From: Chryseobacterium sp. BLS98
GTDB lineage: Bacteria > Bacteroidota > Bacteroidia > Flavobacteriales > Weeksellaceae
Length of the DNA stretch: 64,000 bases
NCBI RefSeq assembly: GCF_001045445.1
Contig: NZ_LFNF01000002.1
Span: 1,240,001-1,304,000, forward strand
Direction: 5' to 3'
Shown here: positions 36,070 through 45,192 of the stretch, piece after piece
Layout of the letters: the number at the start of each line of letters is the position of its first letter
Position numbering within the stretch: position 1 is the first letter of the stretch
Program-made: the position numbers and the translations under genes
The notes under the pieces: generated by a model
The model's database searches: none
What the model was told of the DNA's origin: nothing
The model's input: only the letters and a program-made list of their open reading frames with translations

Positions 36070-36695
36070 TGGAATACTCAAAAGAATTTAAAGCTGCATT
36101 AAGTGCTTTTTCCAGCATAGAAAAAGACCGTCTTATTTTCAGGCTCCTGAAAAAGGATAAGCTTTTGTCTAAAAAACTGTATTTCGAGCTGATCGATCAG
36201 GAAACAACCGATGACAAGAGGAATGCAATGGAAGAAAATGTTGCAGAAAAAATTCTCCTGGCCTCAAAGTACATAGGGAATGCCAAATACTTCATGAGCA
36301 CCGTTCGGACTGTCAGTGCAGATATTACCGAACATGTCAAAATAACAACGGATAAGTTTGGGGAAGTTTCGCTGAATCTTTTGCTGGTGAACAGAATTCT
36401 GGATTCCAACAATGATCTAAGCAGGCAAAGGTTTGATAATGTTTATAAATTATACATTTATATCATTAATAAAATATTCAAAGCACTGGTATTAACGAGA
36501 AAGCTGGATGAAGATTACTGGATGGAAATTGATGAGCTTCTGAGAGAAACCCGGAATAAAATTTCTGAAAATCATTACCTGCAGAAACTCTGCATTAATA
36601 ATGGACTGGACATCAACTGGCTTGAATCTGACAACATTCCGGAAAATATTGAACAAATTATAAAGGACATTAAAAGCCAGGGTTTTTTAAGATAA
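36069..36695 (+). CDS. Conserved-looking helical protein of unknown function
   Basis: 208 residues starting at GTG 36069, whose G is the last base of the preceding TAG, so translation is coupled. It is strongly helical and charged, with 'ALSAFSSIEKDRLIFRLLKK' at the N-terminus. No signal peptide, membrane helix or catalytic motif is visible. The last nine bases overlap the 3' end of convergent waaA. The link to the glycosyltransferase suggests a cytoplasmic accessory role, but nothing in the sequence proves it. Confidence 0.75.
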   Translation: MEYSKEFKAALSAFSSIEKDRLIFRLLKKDKLLSKKLYFELIDQETTDDKRNAMEENVAEKILLASKYIGNAKYFMSTVRTVSADITEHVKITTDKFGEVSLNLLLVNRILDSNNDLSRQRFDNVYKLYIYIINKIFKALVLTRKLDEDYWMEIDELLRETRNKISENHYLQKLCINNGLDINWLESDNIPENIEQIIKDIKSQGFLR

Positions 36696-37919
36696 AATCT
36701 TCTGCAGGATAAGATGGGTGGCATCAGGCTTTTCTTTTATAAACTTTCTTGCATTTCCGGACATTTCCTGTAACTCTTCTTCATTATTAAGAAGGAACAA
36801 TACAAAATCCGCTGCCGCATATTCTTCTGAAAAAGATTTTCCACCACCGGCTGCAATAAGATCGTCTGCCTCAGGATTCTTTTTGTAATGATCTCCAAAA
36901 ATCACAGGAGTTCCGAATGTAGCTGCTTCCAGAATATTATGCAGACCGGCATCATGAAAACCTCCGCCTACCACTGCTACATCTGCATAAGAGTATAGCT
37001 TTGACAACAAACCGATGCTGTCGATGATTAAAATCTGATATTTGGGAACCGGAAGCGCCGAATTTCGTATCTCACTGTACAATAATGCTTCAGGGAAAAG
37101 ATTCTTTAAATGGTCCACTCTTTTCAGGTCATGAGGAGCGATGATCAGCTTCAGATCAGCATTCATTCTGGAAACTGTGGCGGCAATTTTTTCTTCTGCA
37201 TGCCATGAGCTCCCGAATACAACAGACTGATGTTTTCCTATAAAATCCGCAATGAATTCAACGTGATTATCTCTCGCCCGGAGCTGTTTTACCCTGTCGA
37301 ACCTTGTATCTCCTGTTACCGAAGAATTAACCAGTCCAATACTTTTGGCTAATGCAAAAGAAAAGGTAGTCTGGTGGAAAAACCAGTCTACATCTTTTTT
37401 GAGCTGCTTTACAAACCATTTTCCATAAGATGTAAAGAAGGCTTGACTTTCATAAAACAAGGCAGAAATCACATAAATTTTAGCTCCATGCTCTTTAAGC
37501 TCTGCCAGAAGGTGATACCAGTAGTCATACTTGACCGTAAAAAATAATTGTGTATCAAATTGGGAAATGAACTCTTTTACCGTACTTTTTTTATCAAAAG
37601 GAAGATAGCAGACTACATCTGCAATATGTTTTCTTTTGACAACATTTTCATAGCCTGAAGGCGAAAAAAAAGTGATCAGAATTTTATGACCGGGAAAATT
37701 TTCTTTGAGCTTTTCCAAAACAGGAAGCCCCTGTTCATATTCGCCAAGGCTGGCTGCATGCATCCAGATTACTTTATCTGAGGGCGAAAATGCAGCTTTT
37801 ACTTTGCTTAATGCCTGCTTTCTTCCCTCAACTCCTTTTTTAGCTTTATCGTTAAACAAAGAGAAAATTTTCATTCCGAAAATGAGAAGGCTGACAAATA
37901 TGTTGTATAGAAAAGACAT
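36687..37919 (-). CDS. waaA: 3-deoxy-D-manno-octulosonic acid (Kdo) transferase
   Basis: A 410-residue GT30-family enzyme that adds Kdo to lipid A precursor at the inner membrane. It has an N-terminal membrane anchor ('LYNIFVSLLIFGMKIFSLF') and the acceptor-side motif 'MHAASLGEYEQGLPVLEKL'. The donor-side motif is 'VVGGGFHDAGLHNILEAATF' followed by 'GTPVIFGDHYKKNPEAD'. It is the last gene of a run of minus-strand genes, starting five bases after the cupin gene. Confidence 0.93.
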   Translation of the reverse strand: MSFLYNIFVSLLIFGMKIFSLFNDKAKKGVEGRKQALSKVKAAFSPSDKVIWMHAASLGEYEQGLPVLEKLKENFPGHKILITFFSPSGYENVVKRKHIADVVCYLPFDKKSTVKEFISQFDTQLFFTVKYDYWYHLLAELKEHGAKIYVISALFYESQAFFTSYGKWFVKQLKKDVDWFFHQTTFSFALAKSIGLVNSSVTGDTRFDRVKQLRARDNHVEFIADFIGKHQSVVFGSSWHAEEKIAATVSRMNADLKLIIAPHDLKRVDHLKNLFPEALLYSEIRNSALPVPKYQILIIDSIGLLSKLYSYADVAVVGGGFHDAGLHNILEAATFGTPVIFGDHYKKNPEADDLIAAGGGKSFSEEYAAADFVLFLLNNEEELQEMSGNARKFIKEKPDATHLILQKILS

Positions 37920-37924
37920 CTTAA

Positions 37925-38269
37925 TTATTTTTCGATTTCAATACGGTCATTATAGGTAGATGGGCTGGAAATAACAAGAAACTCTATTTCATCTTCAGAC
38001 TCATTGGAAATAAAATGTTTTGAACCGGGCTGAATGGAAATACTTTCCCCGGTCTTTACCTGAAATTTCTCGTTATTAATATATAGCATGGCTTCACCTT
38101 TTAAAATATAAAAGACCTGCTCTGCCCTTTCATGGAAATGAAGTTTTTCAGCAGTTCCTGCAGGCATTTTTTCCTGTTTTACGGATAAATTGCTGGAACC
38201 GTTCAGTACCCAGCTGTCACAGCCGTTTCCCCAGGTATAATGTTCCGAATTCTGTTTAGATTGTATCAT
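37925..38269 (-). CDS. Cupin domain protein
   Basis: A 114-residue single cupin barrel. Motif 1 is 'LHFHERAEQVFYILKGEAML' (metal-binding His-x-His and Glu) and motif 2 is 'ISIQPGSKHFISNESE'. It may be an isomerase-type or metal-binding enzyme; no substrate is known. The start overlaps the DUF1648 gene by four bases and it is followed closely by waaA. Confidence 0.88.
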   Translation of the reverse strand: MIQSKQNSEHYTWGNGCDSWVLNGSSNLSVKQEKMPAGTAEKLHFHERAEQVFYILKGEAMLYINNEKFQVKTGESISIQPGSKHFISNESEDEIEFLVISSPSTYNDRIEIEK

Positions 38270-38733
38270 TTGAATATTCCTACAAAAATTAAAGCAATGA
38301 TTAAACTTCCTATTACTAATAAAATAGCCGTGGGTAATGGAACTTTCGGTTTCACATTTTCATCAAAGGCATATCTGAACGTATAATCCTGCCCATTCAT
38401 GAAAATAAGCATAATCAGTGCGAACAACCACCTCAAAAATGTTTCCATAATCAGGAACTGGGCATCTTTATTGTGATCTGTGATTTCTACAGGAAAATTG
38501 GCTGTTTCTGGATGCCTTAATGTATAAGTAAACAGGAAATAGAAAAACATCCCCAGAAGCGGTGTAAAAAAAGAATAGGCTTTATGTCCAAAATTATCAG
38601 CTTTCCCGTCAAAATCAAAATGTACAGGAATCCTTTTGGGAAGAGCCTTATAATGTTTCAGGGTAAACCACCAGAAAAAAACCACTAATCCGAAATTAAA
38701 AATATCAAAAAACGTAAAAATAATATTCTCCAT
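38266..38733 (-). CDS. DUF1648-like membrane protein
   Basis: 155 residues with four predicted membrane helices and the DUF1648 opening 'LPKRIPVHFDFDGKADNFGH' near 31-50. This domain also occurs in the SdpI immunity family, but no toxin gene is nearby. It overlaps the cupin gene by four bases, and 16 bases separate it from the NlpC/P60 gene. Confidence 0.82.
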   Translation of the reverse strand: MENIIFTFFDIFNFGLVVFFWWFTLKHYKALPKRIPVHFDFDGKADNFGHKAYSFFTPLLGMFFYFLFTYTLRHPETANFPVEITDHNKDAQFLIMETFLRWLFALIMLIFMNGQDYTFRYAFDENVKPKVPLPTAILLVIGSLIIALIFVGIFK

Positions 38734-38749
38734 TCCGATAGTTTTAAAG

Positions 38750-39466
38750 CTAGAGTACGTTTTTAATCACTCTCAGTTTATGGGTGTGTTTATTCATTTC
38801 TTTATTAAAAATTCCGGTAGAATCAAGGGTATCTATTCTCACTTTTCCTGAAGCATGGATGATTTTTTGATTGTCCAGCATGATTCCCACATGAATAATT
38901 TTTCCTTCAGGATTTTCAAAAAAGGCTAGATCACCGGGCTGGCTTTCCTCTACAAAAGTCAAAGGTGTTCCCACTTCTGCCTGCTGATAAGTATCTCTGG
39001 GCAATTTAATATCATGAATTTTATAGATAAGCTGGGTAAAGCCAGAACAGTCTACTGCAAAAAAGCTTTTGCCACCCCATAAATAAGGCACATTAAGGAA
39101 TTCTTTTGCCGCTAAAGCAATACTCTCACGAAGATCATGGCTCCTTCTTGAAGCGACTGCAGGAAATTCCACCTCAGATCCCATTGATAAGAGGGTTTTT
39201 CCATCATTCATCAGTACCGAAGAAAAATCTTCAGTCACTATGGTTACTTTTCTTTTGGCCAGCTCCTCGTCTGTTACGGGCTTCAATTGTTTGGTATCCA
39301 TCCATCCTTCATAGCCGTCATAATGCATCTTTATTCTGGTCCAGTTTTTATTTACTTCCAGAATATCTGCGCTTTCCCCAAACAGTATTTCCGTAACAAT
39401 TTCCGCTCTGTCAGAATTATCTGCACGAACCGGTGCTACAGTAACATTACAAATTCCTTTATTCAT
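38750..39466 (-). CDS. NlpC/P60 family peptidase with SH3-like domain
   Basis: 238 residues. The N-terminal SH3b domain (about 1-65; 'NKNWTRIKMHYDGYEGWMDT') is followed by an NlpC/P60 catalytic domain. The catalytic Cys is in 'DCSGFTQLIYKI', and the His in 'GKIIHVGIMLDNQ' with a later 'HASGKVRIDT'. No signal peptide is visible. This resembles YkfC-type gamma-D-glutamyl-diamino-acid endopeptidases, which recycle murein peptides. It is the first gene of the NlpC-DUF1648-cupin-waaA run. Confidence 0.9.
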   Translation of the reverse strand: MNKGICNVTVAPVRADNSDRAEIVTEILFGESADILEVNKNWTRIKMHYDGYEGWMDTKQLKPVTDEELAKRKVTIVTEDFSSVLMNDGKTLLSMGSEVEFPAVASRRSHDLRESIALAAKEFLNVPYLWGGKSFFAVDCSGFTQLIYKIHDIKLPRDTYQQAEVGTPLTFVEESQPGDLAFFENPEGKIIHVGIMLDNQKIIHASGKVRIDTLDSTGIFNKEMNKHTHKLRVIKNVL

Positions 39467-39551
39467 TTTATTAATTTAGAAATTAGGAAATTCAGAGATT
39501 TAAAAATTACATGATCTCTAAATTCCTTAATCTCTTTAATTATTTATTTAA

Positions 39552-40199
39552 TTATTTTCTTCGCAGGAGGTTTACTCCGTCACGCAAAGGTAAAATAAGA
39601 TTTTCAAAATCATCGTCTTTTGCGATCAAATCATTCAGCTCCCTGATGACCTGTGTAGATTTCTGCTTCGGATTTTCCTCCAGTACTTTTCCGTACCACA
39701 GAACGTTATCAAACAGCACTACAGAACCCGACTTTGTTCTGGGCTTGATCAGTCTGAAATATTCCGCATAGTTTTCTTTATCGGCATCGATAAAAACAAG
39801 GTCAAAAACCCCATCCGTTTCCCGTAAAAATTGTTTTGCATCCTGAAGCCTGAATTCAATCTGTTCTGCATATTCACTTTCCTCAAAATATTTTTTCGGC
39901 AGATAAGCAAGATCTTCATTCACGTCCAGCGTAGTAATCTTTCCATCTTTGGCCAGTCCTGCTGTCAGGCAAAGTGTTGCATATCCTGTAAAAGTCCCTA
40001 TCTCCAGCACATTTTTAGGCTGCAGCATTTGGGAAATAATCGTTAAAAGCCTTCCCTGCTGATATCCTGATATCATGTGCGGCTGTGTGGTTTTCTGATA
40101 GGTTTCTCTTCTCAGTTTTTTCAGAATTTCAGGCTCTGAGGATGCATGGGTTTCCAGATACCTGTCCATTTCAGGATTTTTTTCTTCAAAAAAGCTCAT
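39552..40199 (-). CDS. O-methyltransferase, class I SAM-dependent
   Basis: A 215-residue family 3 O-methyltransferase (catechol/caffeoyl-CoA type). The SAM site is 'VLEIGTFTGYATLCLTAGL' (61-79) with acidic motif 'ITTLDVNED'. A metal-binding triplet is suggested by 'LVFIDADKENYAEYF' and 'LFDNVLWYGKV'. It is cytoplasmic and substrate unknown. A TACTTTTG box lies 22 bases upstream. Confidence 0.92.
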   Translation of the reverse strand: MSFFEEKNPEMDRYLETHASSEPEILKKLRRETYQKTTQPHMISGYQQGRLLTIISQMLQPKNVLEIGTFTGYATLCLTAGLAKDGKITTLDVNEDLAYLPKKYFEESEYAEQIEFRLQDAKQFLRETDGVFDLVFIDADKENYAEYFRLIKPRTKSGSVVLFDNVLWYGKVLEENPKQKSTQVIRELNDLIAKDDDFENLILPLRDGVNLLRRK

Positions 40200-40221
40200 A
40201 CTGCAATTCTTTTATATGGTC

Positions 40222-40229
40222 CAAAAGTA
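40222..40229 (-). promoter_or_regulatory. O-methyltransferase -7 box (TACTTTTG)
   Basis: TAnnTTTG on the minus strand, 22 bases before the ATG. Confidence 0.55.
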
Positions 40230-40341
40230 CTTAAATATAAAGAAAAAAATAATTACCAACCCTATTTTTCATAGTTTTCTCCGTAAAAACCCCATTTAAA
40301 ATACCGTAAAAATACGGATACCTTCGTACGGAAGTTAGTGA

Positions 40342-40349
40342 TACATTTG
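40342..40349 (+). promoter_or_regulatory. -7 box (TACATTTG) for a small gene
   Basis: TAnnTTTG, 36 bases before ATG 40386. It overlaps the first codons of the longer GTG-initiated frame, so that start is unlikely. Confidence 0.5.
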
Positions 40350-40385
40350 CAGAGAACAAAGGGTAAGAACACTAAGAAAAAAGTA

Positions 40386-40544
40386 ATGAATGTAGGGGAA
40401 AAACTACTAATTAACACTGAGAATCAGAAGACCGCAGGGCCGAAAGGCAAGGCGGATTCTTCGTCTAAAAAAACTAAAACAGAAATATCCAATTCATTTT
40501 TTCATCGGATCATTTCATTATTGAAAAAAGAAGAGCTAATTTGA
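40386..40544 (+). CDS. Candidate small basic protein, 52 aa
   Basis: A frame starting 'MNVGEKLLINTENQKTAGPK', with a Lys/Ser/Thr-rich middle and a C-terminal amphipathic segment ('SFFHRIISLLKKEELI'). I do not recognise a family. Support comes from a promoter-like box 36 bases upstream and a strong terminator just after it; nothing else on this strand would use them. It could also be a small RNA. Confidence 0.5.
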   Translation: MNVGEKLLINTENQKTAGPKGKADSSSKKTKTEISNSFFHRIISLLKKEELI

Positions 40545-40554
40545 TGAAAAAAAT

Positions 40555-40578
40555 AAATCCCGAAATCATTCGGGATTT
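40555..40578. terminator. Bidirectional terminator
   Basis: A 10-bp stem AAATCCCGAA with TTCGGGATTT around an ATCA loop. It ends the 52-aa gene rightward and the OmpA-like gene leftward. Confidence 0.85.
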
Positions 40579-40600
40579 ATTTTTGTATGTATATGTTCAA

Positions 40601-41434
40601 TTACTTCTTAGGAGCAATATCCATTAATTTCATGAATTCATCCAGCTTCGGCATAATGATGATTTCTGTTCTTCTGTTCTCCGCTCTTCCCGAAACACTC
40701 ATATTCGTTGCTTTAGGGTTATATTCGGAACGTCCTCCCGCTGTCATTCTTGCCGGGTCTACACCGAACTGTGTCTGAAGGACTTTAGCAATGGAAGTTC
40801 CTCTCAATGCAGAAAGATCCCAGTTGTCTCTTGGCAGATTCGGAGAGTTGAGAGGTGCATTATCCGTGTTACCTTCGATAAGCACAGAATATTTATCATA
40901 ATCATTAATTACTTTAGCTACTTTTCCTAATACTTCCTGAGCAGCAGGCAGTACATTGTAGTCTCCTGTTTTGTAAAGCATTTTATCAGAAAGCGAGATC
41001 ATTACCACTCCTTTCAGCACTTTTACCTGTACATCATCGTCCGCTACATTATCAAGAGATCTTTTAAGCTTGTTAGACAAAGCCAGATTCAAGCTGTCAT
41101 TTTTAGCATTATTAGAGATCAGCTGCTTGATGTAAGAGTTGGAAGCATTGATTTCCCCAACCAGCTTATCAATATTGGCTGAACTTTTCCCTGTATTGGA
41201 AAGACATGCATCCAAAGACGATTTTAAAGCGTCATGCTGGCTTTTTAAAAGATTATTCTCCCCCGTCAATGCAGAGTTCTGAGATTTTAAATCCTGGATC
41301 TCTCTTTGTCTTTCCCCAATATTTTCAATACACTGCTTATAGTTTGAACTTAGTGCGTCATACTGCTTTTTACTGACACAAGAAGTTAGTCCCAACGCCA
41401 TTGCAGAAATTCCTAAAATTTTAATAATCTTCAT
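40601..41434 (-). CDS. OmpA-family lipoprotein with coiled coil
   Basis: 277 residues. The lipobox 'MALGLTSC' gives Cys19. A long coiled coil (about 25-115) with 'QREIQDLKSQNSALTGENNL' precedes a C-terminal OmpA peptidoglycan-binding domain: 'YSVLIEGNTDNAPLNSPNLP', 'LSALRGTSIAKVLQ' and 'GRAENRRTEIII'. It likely ties the outer membrane to murein. The gene is divergent from tilS. Confidence 0.93.
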   Translation of the reverse strand: MKIIKILGISAMALGLTSCVSKKQYDALSSNYKQCIENIGERQREIQDLKSQNSALTGENNLLKSQHDALKSSLDACLSNTGKSSANIDKLVGEINASNSYIKQLISNNAKNDSLNLALSNKLKRSLDNVADDDVQVKVLKGVVMISLSDKMLYKTGDYNVLPAAQEVLGKVAKVINDYDKYSVLIEGNTDNAPLNSPNLPRDNWDLSALRGTSIAKVLQTQFGVDPARMTAGGRSEYNPKATNMSVSGRAENRRTEIIIMPKLDEFMKLMDIAPKK

Positions 41435-41456
41435 ATGTAATCATTTTTAGACGAAT

Positions 41457-41464
41457 CAAAGTTA
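41457..41464 (-). promoter_or_regulatory. -7 box (TAACTTTG) for the OmpA-like gene
   Basis: TAnnTTTG on the minus strand, 22 bases before the ATG. Confidence 0.5.
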
Positions 41465-41490
41465 ACAAAATTGAATTGAATTTTATGGAT

Positions 41491-41498
41491 TATCTTTG
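41491..41498 (+). promoter_or_regulatory. tilS -7 box (TATCTTTG)
   Basis: Perfect TAnnTTTG, 26 bases before the TTG start of tilS. Confidence 0.6.
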
Positions 41499-41524
41499 CA
41501 TAAAAGAAATCTTCAACATAAGTC

Positions 41525-42844
41525 TTGGAAAAAATCAGTTTTAAAAATCAGCTTGAGAAGCTTGTAAAAAATCCGGAAAATCACAGCTATCTTTTGGCGG
41601 TAAGCGGAGGTGCCGATTCTATGGTTCTGGCCTCTCTTTTTCAGGGTTCAGGGCTTACTTACCAGGTTGCCCATATCAATTATAGGCTCCGGGGTGAAGA
41701 TTCGGATCTGGACCAGAAAACAGTTCAGGATTTTTGTGAGAAAAATCATGTTCAGTTTCATTTGTATGAAGTTTCGGAGAAAGATAAAAAGCCGGAAAAT
41801 TCCATCCAGCTTTGGGCCAGGGAAATCCGTTACCGCTTCTTCAGGGAAATCCGGGAGCAGGAAAACCTTGACTTTCTCGTTACCGCTCATCATCTGAACG
41901 ATCAGCTGGAAACATTCATCATCAATCTGTCAAAAGCTTCCGGCATCAGTGGACTGAGTGGAATTCCGGCAGGCAGAAATAATATGATCCGCCCGCTTTT
42001 ACCTTTTTCAAAAGAGGAAATCTATGAGTACGCTGAAAAAAATAAAATTGATTTCCGGGAAGATCTTTCGAATAAAAAAAGTGATTATCTAAGAAACAAG
42101 ATCAGAAATGAAATCGTTCCCAGGCTTTTAGAAACGAATGAACATTTTCTGGAAAATTTCAAAAAAAGTTCTTCTTATTTAAACCAAACCAGGGATTTTG
42201 TAGAAAAGCAAATTGAAGAAATTGAAAATAGGCTTACTTTATTTAACCCGGAGCACAAAATTTTATCAAAGGAAAAGCTGAGCCTGGAAAGCGCTTTCGT
42301 ACAATTTGAAATTTTAAAGAAATACGGATTTGACCAGGAGGAAGAAATTCCGAAAATTTTCACCGCAGAAAACGGAAGCTCTTTTTTTTCAAAAGATTAT
42401 CACCTCATCATCAACCGAAATGAGTTAATTCTCGTAGATAAAAACAAGGAGCAGGAAACAAAAGATGAAATCCTCTTGATTGAAAGTTTTGATTCCCCGG
42501 AAAACCTGATGAGTCTCAGCCTTGAAAATACAATTGAGAATATTGAAGGAATCAATAACAATTTTGAATGGGATTTTGATGCCGCCAAACTTCAGTTCCC
42601 ACTGCGGTTAAGGAAACATCAGGATGGTGACGAGTTCTATCCGTCCGGTTTTTCGGGCAGAAAGAAAGTTTCTAAGTTTTTTAGGGACGAAAAATTATCT
42701 ATTTTAGCGAGGCCAAAAATTTGGATCCTGTGTGACAGCAAGAATTCTGTACTCGGAATTATTCCTCTCAGACAGGACAGACGATATGCAAAGGATGAGA
42801 AAACGAAAAGTGTTCTCAAAATTTTTAATGAAAAGAAAAAATGA
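41525..42844 (+). CDS. tilS: tRNA(Ile)-lysidine synthetase
   Basis: 439 residues. It makes lysidine at C34 of the tRNA-Ile that reads AUA. The PP-loop 'LAVSGGADSMVL' is at residues 22-33, the N-terminal ATPase domain runs to about 220, and the C-terminal domain ends with 'LRKHQDGDEFYPSGFSGRKK'. The only start upstream of the PP-loop is TTG at 41525; no ATG precedes it, and the -7 box is well placed. The stop overlaps the next ATG by four bases (ATGA). Confidence 0.92.
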   Translation: MEKISFKNQLEKLVKNPENHSYLLAVSGGADSMVLASLFQGSGLTYQVAHINYRLRGEDSDLDQKTVQDFCEKNHVQFHLYEVSEKDKKPENSIQLWAREIRYRFFREIREQENLDFLVTAHHLNDQLETFIINLSKASGISGLSGIPAGRNNMIRPLLPFSKEEIYEYAEKNKIDFREDLSNKKSDYLRNKIRNEIVPRLLETNEHFLENFKKSSSYLNQTRDFVEKQIEEIENRLTLFNPEHKILSKEKLSLESAFVQFEILKKYGFDQEEEIPKIFTAENGSSFFSKDYHLIINRNELILVDKNKEQETKDEILLIESFDSPENLMSLSLENTIENIEGINNNFEWDFDAAKLQFPLRLRKHQDGDEFYPSGFSGRKKVSKFFRDEKLSILARPKIWILCDSKNSVLGIIPLRQDRRYAKDEKTKSVLKIFNEKKK

Positions 42845-44907
42845 AATTTAGAAACTGGTTTTTAGCGGTTCTGCTGTTCTTGGCGGCAGGAATTAATGCA
42901 CAGATCAAAAATCCTGTAAAGTTTAAGTTCACCGTCAACGATTTGGGGAACAACCAATATGAAGCTGTTTTAGATGCTACTATGGAAAGCGGCTGGCATA
43001 TTTATTCCAAAGATCTTCCTGAAGATACGGGCATTCCTACGGAATATAAAGTTTCGGGGAAAAACATCGAGCTGATCGGAAAATTTACTGAAGTCGGCAA
43101 AAAGCATGAGGAATTTTCAGAAGCTTTCGGGGGAACGATTGTTTTTTATTCCAATTCAGCCGGTTTCAAGCAGAAATTTAAATTAAAGGATCCCACAAAA
43201 CCTGCGGACGTTACTTCTGAGATTACTTATCAGACCTGTGACGACAGGGTTTGTCTGGCTCCCAATACTTTAGAATTCAATCAGAAAGTAACCCCGAAAG
43301 GAGTTACCGAAGAAGTAGCAGAAGAAAAAACAGAAGCTCCGAAAGATTCGGTAAAAGCTGTAGAAACTGTTGTTGCAGACCCTGTAAAGGGAGAAGTACC
43401 AGTAGCAGAAACTTCAAAACTGGATCCGAAACAGCTAAAAATAGCCACTATTGACTTCCAGAAGCCTTTGACCGATTGCGGAACTGCTGTGGAAAAAGTA
43501 GGAGAAAATTACTGGACGTATTTATTTTTAGGATTCGTAGGTGGCTTAATTGCGCTACTGACCCCATGTGTATTCCCGATGATTCCGCTTACGGTTTCAT
43601 TCTTTACCAAAGGAAATAAAAATAAGGCAAAAGGTAAGAGAGATGCATTGATCTATGGATTTTTCATTCTTCTGATCTTTGTACTTTTAAGCCTTCCTTT
43701 CCATCTGATTGACGGAATTGCCGGAAACATCTTCAATGAAATATCCACGAGTGTGTGGCTGAATATTGCCTTCTTTATCATATTCATCTTTTTCGCGGGA
43801 AGTTTCTTCGGATATTATGATATCACATTACCAAGTTCTATTGCCAATAAATCTTCCAAAGCGGAAGAAGCAGGAGGAATTATCGGTATTTTCTTCATGG
43901 CATTAACTCTTGTCATTGTATCTTTCTCATGTACGGGACCTATCCTGGGAAGTTTACTGGGAAGTGCAGTAACAGGATCTACCAACGTTCCTATGCTGCT
44001 TACCTTTGCACTGGCAGGATTCGGGCTGGCATGGGCTATCGTTTTTGGTTTGCTGGCTTTATTCCCACAGGCTTTACAGAGCCTTCCAAAATCGGGAGGA
44101 TGGATGAATACCGTGAAAGTGGTGCTTGGTTTTGTAGAATTAGCTTTAGCTTTAAAATTCTTATCCAAAGCCGATTTGGTTTCGAAAACATTCCTGTTAA
44201 AAAGAGAACTGTTTATTGCCATCTGGATCATCATTGCCTTAGGACTGGCACTTTATTTATTCGGGTTGATAAGATTTCCTCATGATGACAAAAAGCCGAA
44301 AATTTCTGTTACCAGAAAAATACTGGGAGCTTTAGGAATAGGTTTTGTGATTTACCTGATCCAGGGATTAATTCCTGCTGAACGTCCGAAACTACAGTTA
44401 TTAAGCGGAATCCTGCCTCCATTGAATGTAAGTTATTTTCATGATGAAAAAGACGGAATTCTGGGGATGCATCCTGAACACGATTTCTTTAAAGCTATTG
44501 AACTTGCCAAAAAGGAAAACAAACCCATTTTGATCGACTTCACAGGTTATGGTTGTGAAAACTGCCGTAAAATGGAGGAATTCGTATGGAGCGAGCCGGA
44601 TATTCTTCCGATTTTACAAAATGATGTGGTATTAGCTTCTCTATATGTAGATGATAAGGAAGAGCTTCCTGAAGATCAGAAAACTAAAATCGATCTTGGA
44701 GACGGACAGGTGAAAAAGGTAAAAACGATCGGTGACCGATGGAGTTTATTCCAGCAGGTGAATTTTAATAATAATTCCCAGCCGCACTACGTTTTGATCA
44801 CTCCGGATGGAAAAGTAATCAATACACCGGTATCCGGATATATGCCGAAAGAGGATTTTAAAAAGTTCCTGGAATGCGGCGTTAATTATTACAAAACCAC
44901 AAAGTAA
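42841..44907 (+). CDS. DsbD-family thiol:disulfide interchange protein
   Basis: 688 residues with three parts. A signal peptide (MKFRNWFLAVLLFLAAGINA) leads an N-terminal periplasmic DsbD domain with a Cys pair in 'YQTCDDRVCLAP'. About eight membrane helices (230-520) carry Cys in 'LLTPCVFPMIPL' and 'FSCTGPIL'. A C-terminal thioredoxin domain follows with 'GYGCENCRKMEEF'. It carries electrons from cytoplasmic thioredoxin to periplasmic partners. A Glu/Val/Ala-rich linker lies near 155-195. It is coupled to tilS by a four-base overlap. Confidence 0.93.
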   Translation: MKFRNWFLAVLLFLAAGINAQIKNPVKFKFTVNDLGNNQYEAVLDATMESGWHIYSKDLPEDTGIPTEYKVSGKNIELIGKFTEVGKKHEEFSEAFGGTIVFYSNSAGFKQKFKLKDPTKPADVTSEITYQTCDDRVCLAPNTLEFNQKVTPKGVTEEVAEEKTEAPKDSVKAVETVVADPVKGEVPVAETSKLDPKQLKIATIDFQKPLTDCGTAVEKVGENYWTYLFLGFVGGLIALLTPCVFPMIPLTVSFFTKGNKNKAKGKRDALIYGFFILLIFVLLSLPFHLIDGIAGNIFNEISTSVWLNIAFFIIFIFFAGSFFGYYDITLPSSIANKSSKAEEAGGIIGIFFMALTLVIVSFSCTGPILGSLLGSAVTGSTNVPMLLTFALAGFGLAWAIVFGLLALFPQALQSLPKSGGWMNTVKVVLGFVELALALKFLSKADLVSKTFLLKRELFIAIWIIIALGLALYLFGLIRFPHDDKKPKISVTRKILGALGIGFVIYLIQGLIPAERPKLQLLSGILPPLNVSYFHDEKDGILGMHPEHDFFKAIELAKKENKPILIDFTGYGCENCRKMEEFVWSEPDILPILQNDVVLASLYVDDKEELPEDQKTKIDLGDGQVKKVKTIGDRWSLFQQVNFNNNSQPHYVLITPDGKVINTPVSGYMPKEDFKKFLECGVNYYKTTK

Positions 44908-44926
44908 TATTTAATCTAAACATAAT

Positions 44927-44960
44927 AAAAGCCTTATCAATTTTTTTGATAAGGCTTTTT
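44927..44960 (+). terminator. Terminator after the DsbD-family gene
   Basis: A 14-bp perfect stem with arms AAAAGCCTTATCAA and TTGATAAGGCTTTT and a TTTTT loop, followed by T. Confidence 0.9.
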
Positions 44961-45192
44961 TGTGTACAATATTAAAAATCACCCGTAAGCAAATAGTAAT
45001 CATCATCTTAAAAAATCATAAAGCCTTACGAATATAAAAGACTACAAGACTTTTCAGTATCAAATAATTTATAAATTTGAATTTTTATTGATATTTATTA
45101 ATTTTAGGTATAAACTTTGTATAGCTTTCTTCAAATAAGTATCAACACTTTACTTTTTCACCAAAACCGTTTAACATTTAAAAATATGAATT

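Noticed and set aside
38266..38733. SdpI-type toxin immunity system
   Set aside because: The membrane protein has the DUF1648 opening, but no toxin or companion genes of the Sdp system are nearby.
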